DNA of 64,000 nt, from contig JAAVCX010000028.1 in NCBI GenBank assembly GCA_014802105.1, positions 1 through 64,000 on the forward strand, written 5' to 3'. Below the pieces are notes generated by a model. It worked only from the letters and a program-made list of their open reading frames with translations, was not told the origin of the DNA and searched no databases. Of the stretch, positions 9,287-17,678 are shown piece after piece. How positions within the stretch are numbered: position 1 is the stretch's first letter; each line of letters opens with the position of its first letter. The position numbers and the translations under genes were made by a program. This stretch comes from Bacteroides sp. (GTDB lineage: Bacteria; Bacteroidota; Bacteroidia; Bacteroidales; Muribaculaceae).

Positions 9287-9958
9287 ATGGCAAAGTTTGA
9301 CAAAATCGCCGTTCTCGCCAAGATGGGCGCAACCGGCGTAGTACCCGTGTTTTATCACAAGGATCCCGAAGTGGCCAAGCAGGTAGTTAAGGCTTGCTAC
9401 GAGGGTGGTATCCGTGCATTTGAGTTCACCAACCGCGGCGATTTCGCCCACGAAGTTTTTGCCGAGGTAGTTAAGTTTGCCGCCAAGGAGTGTCCCGAGA
9501 TGGCCATGGGTGTAGGCTCGATCGTAGATCCCGCCACCGCCGCTCTTTATATCCAGCTCGGTGCCTGCTTCGTGGTTGGCCCCCTGTTCAACCCCGAGAT
9601 CTCCCGTATCTGCAACCGTCGACTCGTTGCCTATACTCCCGGCTGTGGTAGCGTGAGCGAGGTCGGCGCAGCTCAGGAGACCGGCTGTGACCTCTGCAAG
9701 GTCTTCCCCGGCGACGTGCTTGGCACCAAGTTCGTCAAGGGTCTGCTCGCACCTATGCCCTGGAGCAAACTCATGGTCACCGGTGGCGTAGAGCCCACTA
9801 AAGAGAATATCGAGGGCTGGATGAAGGCCGGCGTCTTCTGCGTAGGCATGGGCTCCAAGCTCTTCCCCTCCGACAAGGTAGCCGCTCAGGACTGGCAGTA
9901 TGTCACCGATAAGTGTGCCGAGGCCCTCGCAATCGTAGCCGACTGCCGCAAGAAGTAA
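9287..9958 (+). CDS. eda: Bifunctional KDPG/KHG aldolase (class I)
   Basis: This 223-residue aldolase would cleave 2-keto-3-deoxy-6-phosphogluconate to pyruvate and glyceraldehyde 3-phosphate. The Schiff-base lysine lies in [12 protein letters not shown]. The catalytic Glu region is in the AFEFTNRGD segment, and [12 protein letters not shown] forms the phosphate-binding loop. It follows xylE by 50 bp on the same strand and may be read from the xylose operon. Biochemically it completes the hexuronate branch whose uxuA and reductase genes lie 2 kb downstream. No kdgK is visible in the window. Confidence 0.9.
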   Translation: MAKFDKIAVLAKMGATGVVPVFYHKDPEVAKQVVKACYEGGIRAFEFTNRGDFAHEVFAEVVKFAAKECPEMAMGVGSIVDPATAALYIQLGACFVVGPLFNPEISRICNRRLVAYTPGCGSVSEVGAAQETGCDLCKVFPGDVLGTKFVKGLLAPMPWSKLMVTGGVEPTKENIEGWMKAGVFCVGMGSKLFPSDKVAAQDWQYVTDKCAEALAIVADCRKK

Positions 9959-9988
9959 TCGACCACCGCCACAATCTCCCCTGACTAT

Positions 9989-10027
9989 AACGGGAGGACG
10001 CGCCCACCCACGGCACGCCCTCCCGTT
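9989..10027 (+). terminator. Terminator between the aldolase and the convergent ATPase gene
   Basis: AACGGGAGG (9989-9997) pairs with CCTCCCGTT (10019-10027) around a GC-rich loop that can form a further GGC/GCC stem. It lies 30 bp past the aldolase stop and 50 bp before the convergent gene's stop. The T tract after it is short. Confidence 0.65.
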
Positions 10028-10077
10028 TCATATTTCGATTGTATCAAACATTTGTGTCAATACTTAACGCGATCCTC

Positions 10078-11379
10078 TTAGTCCTTCTTATCGAATAAAT
10101 AAGGGATAGTATATAAAGGGTAGTTGGTGAGTCGGTCTTGTTCGATATATCCGGCAAGTGAAAATCTCATTCCTTGCATATCAGGATTGTTCTTAAGAAA
10201 TTGGGATAGCGAGCGGCTTCTCACATTAGTGGCTGCCTTAACTTCGATTGGCACGGGCTGCCCGTCGGTTTCGATGATGAAGTCAAGCTCGGCGGGAGAA
10301 TTGTCATTTGACCAGTAACAGGGGCGAAATCCTGACGAGACGAGTTGCTGGCACACATACTCCTCACTCAGCATCCCCTTGAACTCGTTTAGTCCCTCGG
10401 GTTTGAGCAACAGAGAGGCGGCATCGATGCCTGACATACACCCCAGCAGACCGACATCAAGGAAGAATAGCTTGAAAGCCGGCAGATCCTCATAGAAATT
10501 CAGTGGGGAGGAAACCTTCTTGACACGAGGAACTTTATAAACCAGACCTGCATCAATGAGCCACTGAATTGCCAGTTCGAAATCGGCTGCGCGACCTCCG
10601 GGTCTGGCTACTCCATAAATGAAGCGCTTATTCTCCTTGGCGAGCTGCGATGGCAGGCTGGAAAGCACCTGTCCTATCCTGATGGATTCTTGTTTAGAAG
10701 CGTGTTTGGAAATATCACGTCGGTAAGCCTCGACTATATTGGTCTGCTGGTGCCTGAGCTCCGTGAGATTTTTATTATCGATAAATGACTTGACTATCTC
10801 GGGCATACCTCCGACATATAGATATTGCCGCAGAAAGTCGGTGAGTTTATTGTTGAACGGCTCTATCAGTTTCCAGTCCTGCCCTCTCAGCAGTTGCGAA
10901 AGCCTTGACTCACCGTTGGCATCAATAAATTCCTCAAAATCCATAGGATAGAGTTGCATCATATCCACTTTTCCTACAGGAAATGACTCCTGCCCCCCTA
11001 TGGTGACGCCAAGCAATGAACCGGCTGCCATGATGTGATAACCCGGTGCTTTTTCGCAGAAGTATTTGAGACTATGCACTCCACGCGGAGCTTCTTGCAG
11101 TTCGTCGAGTATAATCAGTGTGCTTCCTTCGTTTATGCTCTCGCCTGATATAGCCTGAAAGCTAAGTAGCAGACGGTTTATATCGTAATCAGCTGCAAAA
11201 ATAGCGTGCATGAGAGGCTCGTCGTCACAGTTGAGATACACTACGTTCTCATACTCATTTCTGCCAAACTCCTTCATTAGCCAGGTCTTGCCCACCTGTC
11301 TTGCTCCGAGCAGAAGCAACGGTTTGCGAGTCGAAGAGTCCTTCCATTTTAACAACTGGTTATATAATTTTCTGCGCAT
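10078..11379 (-). CDS. AAA ATPase with DUF4143 domain
   Basis: This 433-residue protein belongs to the common Bacteroidota family with an N-terminal AAA_14 ATPase and a C-terminal DUF4143 domain. Walker A (GARQVGKTWL) is near residues 25-34 and Walker B (IILDELQEAP) is near 90. The C-terminal segment ELDFIIETDG...PIEVKAA has the D-x(n)-E-x-K arrangement of a PD-(D/E)XK nuclease-like fold. Its cellular role is unknown. Such genes are frequent accessory genes, often variable between strains. It appears monocistronic. Confidence 0.85.
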   Translation of the reverse strand: MRRKLYNQLLKWKDSSTRKPLLLLGARQVGKTWLMKEFGRNEYENVVYLNCDDEPLMHAIFAADYDINRLLLSFQAISGESINEGSTLIILDELQEAPRGVHSLKYFCEKAPGYHIMAAGSLLGVTIGGQESFPVGKVDMMQLYPMDFEEFIDANGESRLSQLLRGQDWKLIEPFNNKLTDFLRQYLYVGGMPEIVKSFIDNKNLTELRHQQTNIVEAYRRDISKHASKQESIRIGQVLSSLPSQLAKENKRFIYGVARPGGRAADFELAIQWLIDAGLVYKVPRVKKVSSPLNFYEDLPAFKLFFLDVGLLGCMSGIDAASLLLKPEGLNEFKGMLSEEYVCQQLVSSGFRPCYWSNDNSPAELDFIIETDGQPVPIEVKAATNVRSRSLSQFLKNNPDMQGMRFSLAGYIEQDRLTNYPLYTIPYLFDKKD

Positions 11380-11439
11380 GGTGTAACTTGTTTATTATCT
11401 GCAAATTTACAAAAATATATGATAAAAGCAACCAAAATA

Positions 11440-11530
11440 CACACAAAACCGAGGATAGTAACTGTTAAAATCCACATAAAATTGAGGATAGAAGCTATTA
11501 AAAACCACACAAAATCGAGGATAAGCATTT
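11440..11530. repeat. 33-bp tandem repeat, about 2.8 copies
   Basis: Three consecutive units begin at 11440, 11473 and 11506 with CACAyAAAAyyGAGGATA and share an AT-rich remainder (TTAAAA). The third unit is partial. They sit in the non-coding gap between the DUF4143 ATPase and uxuA and encode no convincing protein. Confidence 0.8.
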
Positions 11531-11580
11531 CGTCCTAATCACGCCTGCGTGTAAAAAAGGATGTGTCCGACTCCTATTAT

Positions 11581-11644
11581 TGACCTGTACCCCAAAAAGT
11601 TTTTGTCTAACTTTTGGAGTGCAGTTCATTTTGACACAGCCTCG
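11581..11644. repeat. Palindromic dispersed repeat, copy P1
   Basis: An imperfect palindrome with arms of about 20 nt (TGACCTGTACCCCAAAA and TTTTGGAGTGCAGTTCA) is followed by TTGACACAGCCTCG. The same unit occurs at 18271-18336 in the opposite orientation. The arms resemble terminal inverted repeats of IS3-family (IS150-type) insertion sequences, so this may be a transposase-less miniature element. That relationship is an inference from memory of such ends. Confidence 0.7.
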
Positions 11645-11781
11645 CTTTATATTATCTATGTGTGTCATACTATGCCTCAAAAAATATCAGGTTTTCATCA
11701 CGAGACGGCTCAGACGCCGAGGTAGACGGTCGGGTAAATGTGATAATGGTTAAATGGATTGGTTGACAATATTTTGTCTTG

Positions 11782-11872
11782 GGCCCGGAGACGTCGGGGA
11801 GTAAGGGAATGATGTTAGAGCGGCAGGTCGTCTGAGATGTCTCATCTTTCCCCGACGGTTTACCTCCGGGCC
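11782..11872. other. Long stem-loop upstream of the uxuA promoter
   Basis: An outer 9-bp stem (GGCCCGGAG at 11782-11790 with CTCCGGGCC at 11864-11872) and an inner 9-bp stem (CGTCGGGGA at 11792-11800 with TCCCCGACG at 11849-11857) enclose a 48-nt loop. No T run follows. It lies about 50 bp before the uxuA promoter. Function is unknown. Confidence 0.6.
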
Positions 11873-11924
11873 ATAAAGGGAAATATAGTGGATGTCTCAG
11901 ACTTTTTTAGTGGAAAAATTGTTA

Positions 11925-11932
11925 TATCTTTG
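11925..11932 (+). promoter_or_regulatory. -7 element of the uxuA promoter
   Basis: TATCTTTG matches the Bacteroidota -7 consensus. Transcription would begin near 11939. That places the upstream ATG at 11943 almost at the transcript end and favours the conserved ATG at 11976 as the real start. Confidence 0.6.
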
Positions 11933-11975
11933 TTGAACACAAATGTTCTTTATTAACAATCAAAATACTGTAAAT

Positions 11976-13136
11976 ATGGAGAAAACCTGGCGATGGTTTG
12001 GCCCAAACGATAAGATCACTCTCGATATGCTGCGGCAGATCGGAGTGGAGGGTATCGTGACAGCCCTGCACCATATTCCCAACGGCGAAGTGTGGAGCCT
12101 CGAGGAAATCAATAAGATGAAGCAGCTCATCGAGAGCTACGGTATGCGCTGGAGCGTGGTCGAGAGTCTGCCTGTCTCAGAATCGATCAAGTATGGCGGC
12201 CCCGACCGCGACGAGCTTATCGAGCGATACAAGGAGTCGCTCGCCAATCTCGGCCGGGCCGGAGTGAAGAGTGTGTGCTACAACTTCATGCCTGTGCTCG
12301 ACTGGGCGCGCACCGATCTGGACTACCCCAATGGCGACGGCACCTCCAATCTCTATTTCAATATGGGCGAGTTTGCCTACTTTGACATCTATATCCTCGG
12401 ACGCGAGGGTGCTGAGAAAGACTACGATGAGGACACCCTCAAGCGTGTGGCTGAGCTACGCGCGACCATGACCCCCGAGGGTGAACAGCGTCTCATAGAG
12501 AATATCATTGTCAAGACCCAGGGCTTCGTGAGCGGCAATATCTCGGAGAACGATAAGAACCCCGTCGAGAAATTCCGCGATCTGCTCAAACTCTATGACG
12601 GTATCGATGCCACGCAACTGCGCGAGAATATGGCCTATTTCCTCAAGGCGATCATGCCTGTGTGTGAGGAGTGGGGCATCAACATGTGTGTCCACCCCGA
12701 CGATCCCCCGCGCCCCATCCTCGGACTGCCGCGCATCGTGACCTGCGATGCCGATATCAAGGCTTTCCTCGACGCCGTGCCCAACCCCCACAATGGTCTG
12801 ACCTTCTGCGCCGGTTCGCTGAGTGCCTCGCCCGACAACGACGTGGTGGAGCTCGCCCGCAAGTATGCCGACCGCACCCACTTCGCCCATCTGCGCATCT
12901 GCAAGACTCTCCCCGGCGGTGACTTCAAGGAGTCGACCCATCTCGATCCGCGGCTGATCGAGGTCGTCAGGATCTTCCAGGAGAAAAATCCCGATGTCCC
13001 CATGCGTGTCGACCATGCCGAACTCATGCTGGGCGACGGCGACAAGGGCTATAACGCCGGTTATTCCTTCCACGGGCGTATGCGTGCGCTGGCTCAGATC
13101 GAGGGTGTCATGGCCGCCCTCCGCGCCTCCAAGTGA
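11976..13136 (+). CDS. uxuA: Mannonate dehydratase
   Basis: This roughly 386-residue enzyme dehydrates D-mannonate to 2-keto-3-deoxygluconate in glucuronate catabolism. The ATG at 11976 gives the conserved family start MEKTWRWFGPND. An in-frame ATG at 11943 would add eleven unconserved residues too close to the predicted transcription start. Metal-binding and active-site motifs include MCVHPDDPPRPILGLPRI, LTFCAGSLSA and MRVDHAELM. It is followed after 35 bp by an SDR oxidoreductase expected to supply mannonate, so the two form a two-gene hexuronate operon. Confidence 0.95.
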   Translation: MEKTWRWFGPNDKITLDMLRQIGVEGIVTALHHIPNGEVWSLEEINKMKQLIESYGMRWSVVESLPVSESIKYGGPDRDELIERYKESLANLGRAGVKSVCYNFMPVLDWARTDLDYPNGDGTSNLYFNMGEFAYFDIYILGREGAEKDYDEDTLKRVAELRATMTPEGEQRLIENIIVKTQGFVSGNISENDKNPVEKFRDLLKLYDGIDATQLRENMAYFLKAIMPVCEEWGINMCVHPDDPPRPILGLPRIVTCDADIKAFLDAVPNPHNGLTFCAGSLSASPDNDVVELARKYADRTHFAHLRICKTLPGGDFKESTHLDPRLIEVVRIFQEKNPDVPMRVDHAELMLGDGDKGYNAGYSFHGRMRALAQIEGVMAALRASK

Positions 13137-13171
13137 TAAAATCATAGACTTATACATTATATTAATATTGT

Positions 13172-13984
13172 ATGAATGAACTCTTTTCAATAGACGGCCG
13201 TGTAGCCGTCATCACCGGCGGAACCGGAGTGCTCGGTAGCTGCATAGGTCAGTATCTGGCCACCCAGGGTGTCAAGGTTGTCATCACCGGGCGCCGCCAC
13301 GACGAAGGCGAAGCCATAGTCAAGACCATCACCGAGGCCGGTGGCGATGCTATGTTTATCAAGATGGATGTCCTCGACAAGGCTTCGGTCGAGGATGGAT
13401 GCCGCCGGGTGATAGAACGTTACGGCAAGGTCGACGCTTTGCTCAACGCTGCCGGCGGCAATCAGCCGGGCGCTACCATCCAGCCCGACGGAAATATCTT
13501 TGATATCGATCCAGAGGCTTTCAGCAAGGTGATCGATCTCAACCTGATGGGTACGGTGATACCCACTCAGGTATTTCTCCACCCCATGGCCGAGGCCGGC
13601 CGGGGCTGTATCATCAACTTCTCGTCGATGTCGGCCTTCCGTCCCATCACCCGTGTGGCTGGCTATGGAGCCGCCAAAGCCGGTATCAGCAATCTCACAG
13701 CCTTCCTGGCCAACGAAGTGGCCACCAAGTTTACTCCCGAGATCCGTGTCAACGCCATTGCCCCCGGCTTCTTCGTCACCAATCAGAACCGTGCCCTGCT
13801 CACCAATCCCGACGGATCGCTCACGGCCCGCGGCGAGGCTGTGATACGTCAGACTCCTTTCAAGCGCTTCGGCAGCCCCGAGGAGCTCAACGGCACGATA
13901 CATTACCTCATGTCAGACGCAGCCTCGTTTGTCACCGGCACCGTAGCGGTGGTCGACGGCGGCTTCAATGTGTTCTGCATGTAA
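13172..13984 (+). CDS. uxuB: SDR-family fructuronate reductase (D-mannonate oxidoreductase)
   Basis: This 270-residue short-chain dehydrogenase has the Rossmann dinucleotide motif TGGTGVLGSCIG near residue 16, NAAGG near 89, the catalytic Ser in INFSSMS and the YxxxK pair in YGAAK. The C-terminal half ends with a typical VVDGGF. Coupled to uxuA, the likely reaction is NAD(P)H-linked interconversion of D-fructuronate and D-mannonate. This is the SDR type found in Bacteroidota, not the long-chain UxuB of E. coli. Family membership is certain. Substrate is inferred from context. Confidence 0.85.
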   Translation: MNELFSIDGRVAVITGGTGVLGSCIGQYLATQGVKVVITGRRHDEGEAIVKTITEAGGDAMFIKMDVLDKASVEDGCRRVIERYGKVDALLNAAGGNQPGATIQPDGNIFDIDPEAFSKVIDLNLMGTVIPTQVFLHPMAEAGRGCIINFSSMSAFRPITRVAGYGAAKAGISNLTAFLANEVATKFTPEIRVNAIAPGFFVTNQNRALLTNPDGSLTARGEAVIRQTPFKRFGSPEELNGTIHYLMSDAASFVTGTVAVVDGGFNVFCM

Positions 13985-14111
13985 GGTCATTTCTATTTCT
14001 GAGAGCCCCGGTTTTAACACTCCACCCCCATTTTAGGCCGTATATTAGACTTTTTTAATCTCTTTTAGCCTTATCCCAACTGACAAACGGGCGTCGGAGA
14101 TTGTTTTATTA

Positions 14112-14210
14112 ATGAAACAAGAAAAGAAAGACAATATAATAATCCCGTACATCCCTCGTCCTCTTTATCGAGTTGTGAAACTGGGTACTGAGGCTCTCAT
14201 AAATAAATAG
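14112..14210 (+). CDS. Possible 32-residue small protein
   Basis: A short frame starts at ATG 14112 and ends at TAG 14208-14210. It encodes a lysine-rich N-terminus (MKQEKKDN), a proline-containing middle (IIIPYIPRPLYRVV) and a hydrophobic/basic end (KLGTEALINK). It lies alone in the 13985-14305 gap and is followed 14 bp later by an intrinsic terminator, so it could be a separately transcribed small gene. No clear promoter was identified and the protein is not recognised. Chance occurrence is possible. Confidence 0.4.
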   Translation: MKQEKKDNIIIPYIPRPLYRVVKLGTEALINK

Positions 14211-14224
14211 TTGAAACGTGAGGA

Positions 14225-14261
14225 GCGGTGTTGCACCACAGTGTGTGACACCGCTTTTTTT
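14225..14261 (+). terminator. Intrinsic terminator after the small ORF
   Basis: GCGGTGT pairs with ACACCGC around a 16-nt loop and is followed by seven T residues. It insulates the uxu operon and small ORF from ispD. Confidence 0.85.
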
Positions 14262-14286
14262 GTGTGACGCTTTTTTCTTATCTTTG
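14259..14286 (+). promoter_or_regulatory. Probable ispD promoter
   Basis: TATCTTTG at 14279-14286 matches the -7 box. A TTTG at 14259-14262 lies upstream with a shorter than usual spacing of 16 bp and overlaps the terminator T run. Its position rules out the in-frame ATG at 14264 as the ispD start. Confidence 0.5.
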
Positions 14287-14305
14287 TAGATCTAAAGTGA
14301 CAATT

Positions 14306-15013
14306 ATGGCTACTTATCAGGATAAGCTTAACGTTCATATAGTGGTGGCCGCCGGGAGCGGCAGCCGTTTCGGTTCTGATCTGCCCAAACAGTTCTGCCT
14401 GCTGGCCGGACGACCTATGCTGATGACCTCGCTGAGCCGTCTCGACGAGTGTGCTCCGGGAGCGCGTATCATCGTGGTGCTCAGCGAGTCTATGTTTGAA
14501 CCCTGGCGAGAGATGTGTCGCCGGTATGACTTCAGGCTACCTCACGAGATAGTGGGCGGAGGAGCCACGAGGGCCGAGAGCGTGAAAAACGCTATCTCTA
14601 CTCTCGATCCCGCGAGGGTAGGGTGGATCAGTGTCCATGACGCAGCCCGTCCCCTGGTGACACGTCCGATGATCGACAGGCTCGTAGCGGCCGTCAGTGG
14701 CGGGGCGCCGGGCGCAATTCCGGTAGTTGCGGTCACCGACTCGCTGAGGCTGATCGACGACGACGGAGTCGGTTCGCGGGCCGTAGACCGTAGCCGTTAC
14801 AGAGCTGTGCAGACTCCTCAGCTCTTTGACGGCTCGTCGCTGATCAAGGCCTATGACCGACCGCTGACACCCGAGTTTACCGACGATGCCTCGGTCATGG
14901 AGGCCGCCGGATTTGGCCCCCTGGTAATTACCGACGGCCACCCGGCCTGTTTTAAAGTCACTTCGCCCGGCGACCTCCAACGTGCCGAAGCCATGCTTGA
15001 GAGTGAGAACTGA
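14306..15013 (+). CDS. ispD: 2-C-methyl-D-erythritol 4-phosphate cytidylyltransferase
   Basis: This roughly 235-residue enzyme transfers CMP from CTP to MEP in the non-mevalonate isoprenoid pathway. The nucleotide-binding loop VVAAGSGSRFGSDLPKQF follows the start. Further family motifs are VGGGATRAESVKNAI, VSVHDAARPLV, RAVQTPQLF, EFTDDASVMEAAG and the C-terminal FKVTSPGDLQRAE. The ATG at 14306 gives a normal family length and lies downstream of the predicted promoter. The frame extends upstream to 14264 without conserved sequence. Confidence 0.95.
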   Translation: MATYQDKLNVHIVVAAGSGSRFGSDLPKQFCLLAGRPMLMTSLSRLDECAPGARIIVVLSESMFEPWREMCRRYDFRLPHEIVGGGATRAESVKNAISTLDPARVGWISVHDAARPLVTRPMIDRLVAAVSGGAPGAIPVVAVTDSLRLIDDDGVGSRAVDRSRYRAVQTPQLFDGSSLIKAYDRPLTPEFTDDASVMEAAGFGPLVITDGHPACFKVTSPGDLQRAEAMLESEN

Positions 15014-15020
15014 TTTATAC

Positions 15021-15189
15021 CTATTGCAAATTAACAATTCGAGGTTGTTCCGGTGATAATTTTGAGGGCGAGATGAGAGATCCATCGTGACTGATAAAAC
15101 CGATAAAATTAGCCCAAAACATCCTCAAGTGGGGTAATTCTAAGATTATTTTCAGCTTTGTCTTAACTCTCCGTATAAAGTTTAAATCA
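15021..15189 (+). repeat. Dispersed structured repeat R1 (ispD-recG gap)
   Basis: A roughly 170-bp non-coding sequence is homologous to 32568-32745. It contains imperfect inverted arms (GAGGTTGTTCCGG... and ...CCCAAAACATCCTC) and an inner GATG/CATC stem around the shared core GATCCATCGTGAC. It fills most of the gap before recG and ends about 50 bp before its start codon. Confidence 0.8.
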
Positions 15190-15241
15190 TTTCACTCTAA
15201 GACTCTGTGTTGAGAGATCGGCTCGAAATCATATTTTTCCT

Positions 15242-17335
15242 ATGGATCGACTGCGCGCAACAGATATAAAATACCTCAAGGGGATCGGCCCGAAACGGGC
15301 CGAGCTGCTCGGCAAAAATCTCGGCATAGCGACCTATCGCGACATGATCTATCATTTCCCGACAAGCTATGTCGACCGGTCTACCATCAGGCGCATAGCT
15401 GAATTTGAGGGTGATGAGATGCCGGCCGTGCAGCTCAAGGGGCGTTTCGTGACATTCACAGTGCAGGGCGAAGGGGCCAAAACGAGACTCGTGGGCCTTT
15501 TCAGCGACGGGTCGGGCACAATGGAGGTGGTGTGGTTTCAGCGCATCAAGCAACTCAGGTCGATTTATAATACAGGTACTGAATATATACTCTTCGGCCG
15601 CCCCTCATGCTTCAACGGCCGCTGGAGCATGGTGCATCCCGAGGTCGATCCTCCCGGCAAAGCTGTGGGAGAGGGGGGACTCAGAGGTGTCTACCCTCTG
15701 ACCGAGCAGTTGCGCAACCGTGGGTTCTCGTCGCGCACCTTTGCCTCGGCCGCCTCAGAGATACTGCGCGCCGCCCCGGCGATCGGCGAGACTCTTCCCC
15801 CTCACGTCATAGCCCGTCATAGGCTGATGGGATTGCGCGAAGCTCTATGCAACATCCATTCCCCCTCCTCGATAGCTCAGCTCGACAAAGCCCGTCTCAG
15901 ACTCAAGTTTGAAGAACTCTTCTATCTCCAGCTCGACATCCAGCGCTACGCTCGCCGTCGGTCGGCCGCCTCGGTCGGCTTCCGCTTCAGCCATATAGGC
16001 CATTTTTTCAACAACTTCTACACTCAGCAGCTCCCTTTCCCGCTCACCGGAGCCCAGAAGCGTGTGATACGCGAGATACGCGCCGACATGGGGTCGGGAC
16101 GCCAGATGAACCGCCTCCTCCAGGGCGATGTGGGCAGCGGCAAAACCCTCGTGGCCTTGCTGACCATGCTGATAGCGCTCGACAACGGCTATCAGGCCTG
16201 CCTCATGGCACCGACCGAAATTCTGGCTACGCAACATTACGAGACCCTGCGCTCCTTGCTCGCACCCACGGGAGTGAACGTCAGACTGCTGACCGGTTCT
16301 ACCCGTGCCCCGGAGCGACGCCGGATCGACTCGATGCTGCGCGATGGCACCCTTCACATTCTCATAGGTACCCATGCCGTGATAGAAGACCGGGTGCAGT
16401 TCAAGAACCTCGGCTATGTCGTCATCGACGAGCAACATCGCTTCGGTGTAGCCCAGCGGGCCCGGCTCTGGAGCAAAAACACTCTGGCTCCCCACGTGCT
16501 GGTGATGACTGCCACACCTATACCTCGCACTCTGGCCATGACCGTCTACGGCGATCTCGATGTGAGCGTGATCGACGAACTACCGCCAGGACGCAAGCCG
16601 ATCGTGACTCTGCTACGCTACGAGGACAACCGTTTCGCCACCTATCAGGGCATAGGCCGACAGCTCAGAATGGGGCGCCAGGTATATATAGTCTACCCTC
16701 TGATCTCAGAGAACGAGAAACTCGACCTGCGCTCGCTCGAGGAGGGCTATGAGACGATCCGCGAGACCTTCCGCGACTACCGGGTGGCATACGTCCACGG
16801 TCGCATGAAGCCCGAGGAGAAAGAATATCAGATGAGCATCTTTGCCTCCGGCGAGGCCCGGATACTCGTGAGCACTACCGTGATAGAAGTGGGAGTCAAT
16901 GTGCCAAATGCCACCACCATGATGATCGAGAACGCCGAGCGCTTCGGCCTCTCCCAGTTGCATCAGTTGCGCGGACGGGTAGGACGCGGTGGCGAGCAGA
17001 GCTATTGCATACTCATGTCGCGACGCAACATCTCGGGCGACACTCGCAAACGTCTCGAACTCATGACCGCCACCACCGACGGCTTTGCCATAGCCGAGGC
17101 CGACATGCAGATGCGTGGCCCCGGCGACATCGAGGGCACCCAGCAGAGCGGCATCCCATTTGAACTGCATATAGCCAATCTCGCCAGCGACGGACAGATA
17201 GTGCAGATGGCCCGCGATGCAGCCTGCGAGATACTCAATGCCGATCCCGCGCTCGAAGCCCCCGAAAACCTCCTTTTGCGCCGGCAGCTCGCCTTACAGG
17301 CATCTCGATTGCAAGACTGGTCAAAAATCTCCTGA
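15242..17335 (+). CDS. recG: ATP-dependent DNA helicase RecG
   Basis: This 697-residue superfamily 2 helicase remodels stalled replication forks and branched DNA. The N-terminal wedge domain opens with KYLKGIGPKRAELLGKNLG. Walker A is GDVGSGKTLVAL, the DEAH-like box is VIDEQHRFG, motif III is MTATPIPRTLAMT, motif VI lies in QLHQLRGRVGRG, and the RecG-specific GPGDIEGTQQSG motif is near the C-terminus. Length is normal. The preceding 230 bp hold repeat R1 and may include its promoter. Confidence 0.97.
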   Translation: MDRLRATDIKYLKGIGPKRAELLGKNLGIATYRDMIYHFPTSYVDRSTIRRIAEFEGDEMPAVQLKGRFVTFTVQGEGAKTRLVGLFSDGSGTMEVVWFQRIKQLRSIYNTGTEYILFGRPSCFNGRWSMVHPEVDPPGKAVGEGGLRGVYPLTEQLRNRGFSSRTFASAASEILRAAPAIGETLPPHVIARHRLMGLREALCNIHSPSSIAQLDKARLRLKFEELFYLQLDIQRYARRRSAASVGFRFSHIGHFFNNFYTQQLPFPLTGAQKRVIREIRADMGSGRQMNRLLQGDVGSGKTLVALLTMLIALDNGYQACLMAPTEILATQHYETLRSLLAPTGVNVRLLTGSTRAPERRRIDSMLRDGTLHILIGTHAVIEDRVQFKNLGYVVIDEQHRFGVAQRARLWSKNTLAPHVLVMTATPIPRTLAMTVYGDLDVSVIDELPPGRKPIVTLLRYEDNRFATYQGIGRQLRMGRQVYIVYPLISENEKLDLRSLEEGYETIRETFRDYRVAYVHGRMKPEEKEYQMSIFASGEARILVSTTVIEVGVNVPNATTMMIENAERFGLSQLHQLRGRVGRGGEQSYCILMSRRNISGDTRKRLELMTATTDGFAIAEADMQMRGPGDIEGTQQSGIPFELHIANLASDGQIVQMARDAACEILNADPALEAPENLLLRRQLALQASRLQDWSKIS

Positions 17336-17342
17336 TCCACTC

Positions 17343-17373
17343 TTGCGCAATCAAAAAAAACTCCCTACCTTTG
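17343..17373 (+). promoter_or_regulatory. tRNA-Leu promoter
   Basis: TTG at 17343-17345 and TACCTTTG at 17366-17373 have 20-bp spacing. Transcription would begin about 8 nt before the mature tRNA. Confidence 0.75.
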
Positions 17374-17387
17374 CATCCGAAGCCATC

Positions 17388-17469
17388 GCCCGGATGGCGG
17401 AATTGGCAGACGCGACGGTCTCAAACACCGTTGGGGCAACCCATCCCGGTTCGAGCCCGGGTCCGGGCA
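17388..17469 (+). tRNA. tRNA-Leu (anticodon CAA)
   Basis: An 82-nt class II tRNA has a 7-bp acceptor stem (GCCCGGA with TCCGGGC), a D arm with GGCGGAATTGGCAGAC, an anticodon loop CTCAAAC giving CAA, a short variable arm and a T arm with GGTTCGAGCCC. Discriminator base is A at 17469 and CCA is not encoded. It reads UUG leucine codons. Confidence 0.95.
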
Positions 17470-17472
17470 CTG

Positions 17473-17510
17473 AATTGGAGTCCTATATTTTTAGGTGCTC
17501 CAATTTTTTT
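17473..17510 (+). terminator. Terminator of tRNA-Leu
   Basis: AATTGGAG (17473-17480) pairs with CTCCAATT (17498-17505), extended by TCCTA/TAGG pairing, and is followed by a run of T. The remaining sequence to 17678 shows no other feature. Confidence 0.85.
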
Positions 17511-17678
17511 ATTGTTGGATCCTGCAAAATGGGGGTGATCTTGATTTTACCTGCCTGCAATAATTTTTATCGGAGAGCGATAGATTTTTTACTTTCTGTG
17601 ATGAACAAAGTGAAACAACCGTGTGTTATGATTGTAAACGATATAACTCACTATTAATCTCTTAACTCTCCCCATCGT

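Noticed and set aside
17217-17657. 146-codon frame on the plus strand
   Set aside because: It runs through the tRNA-Leu gene and its terminator.
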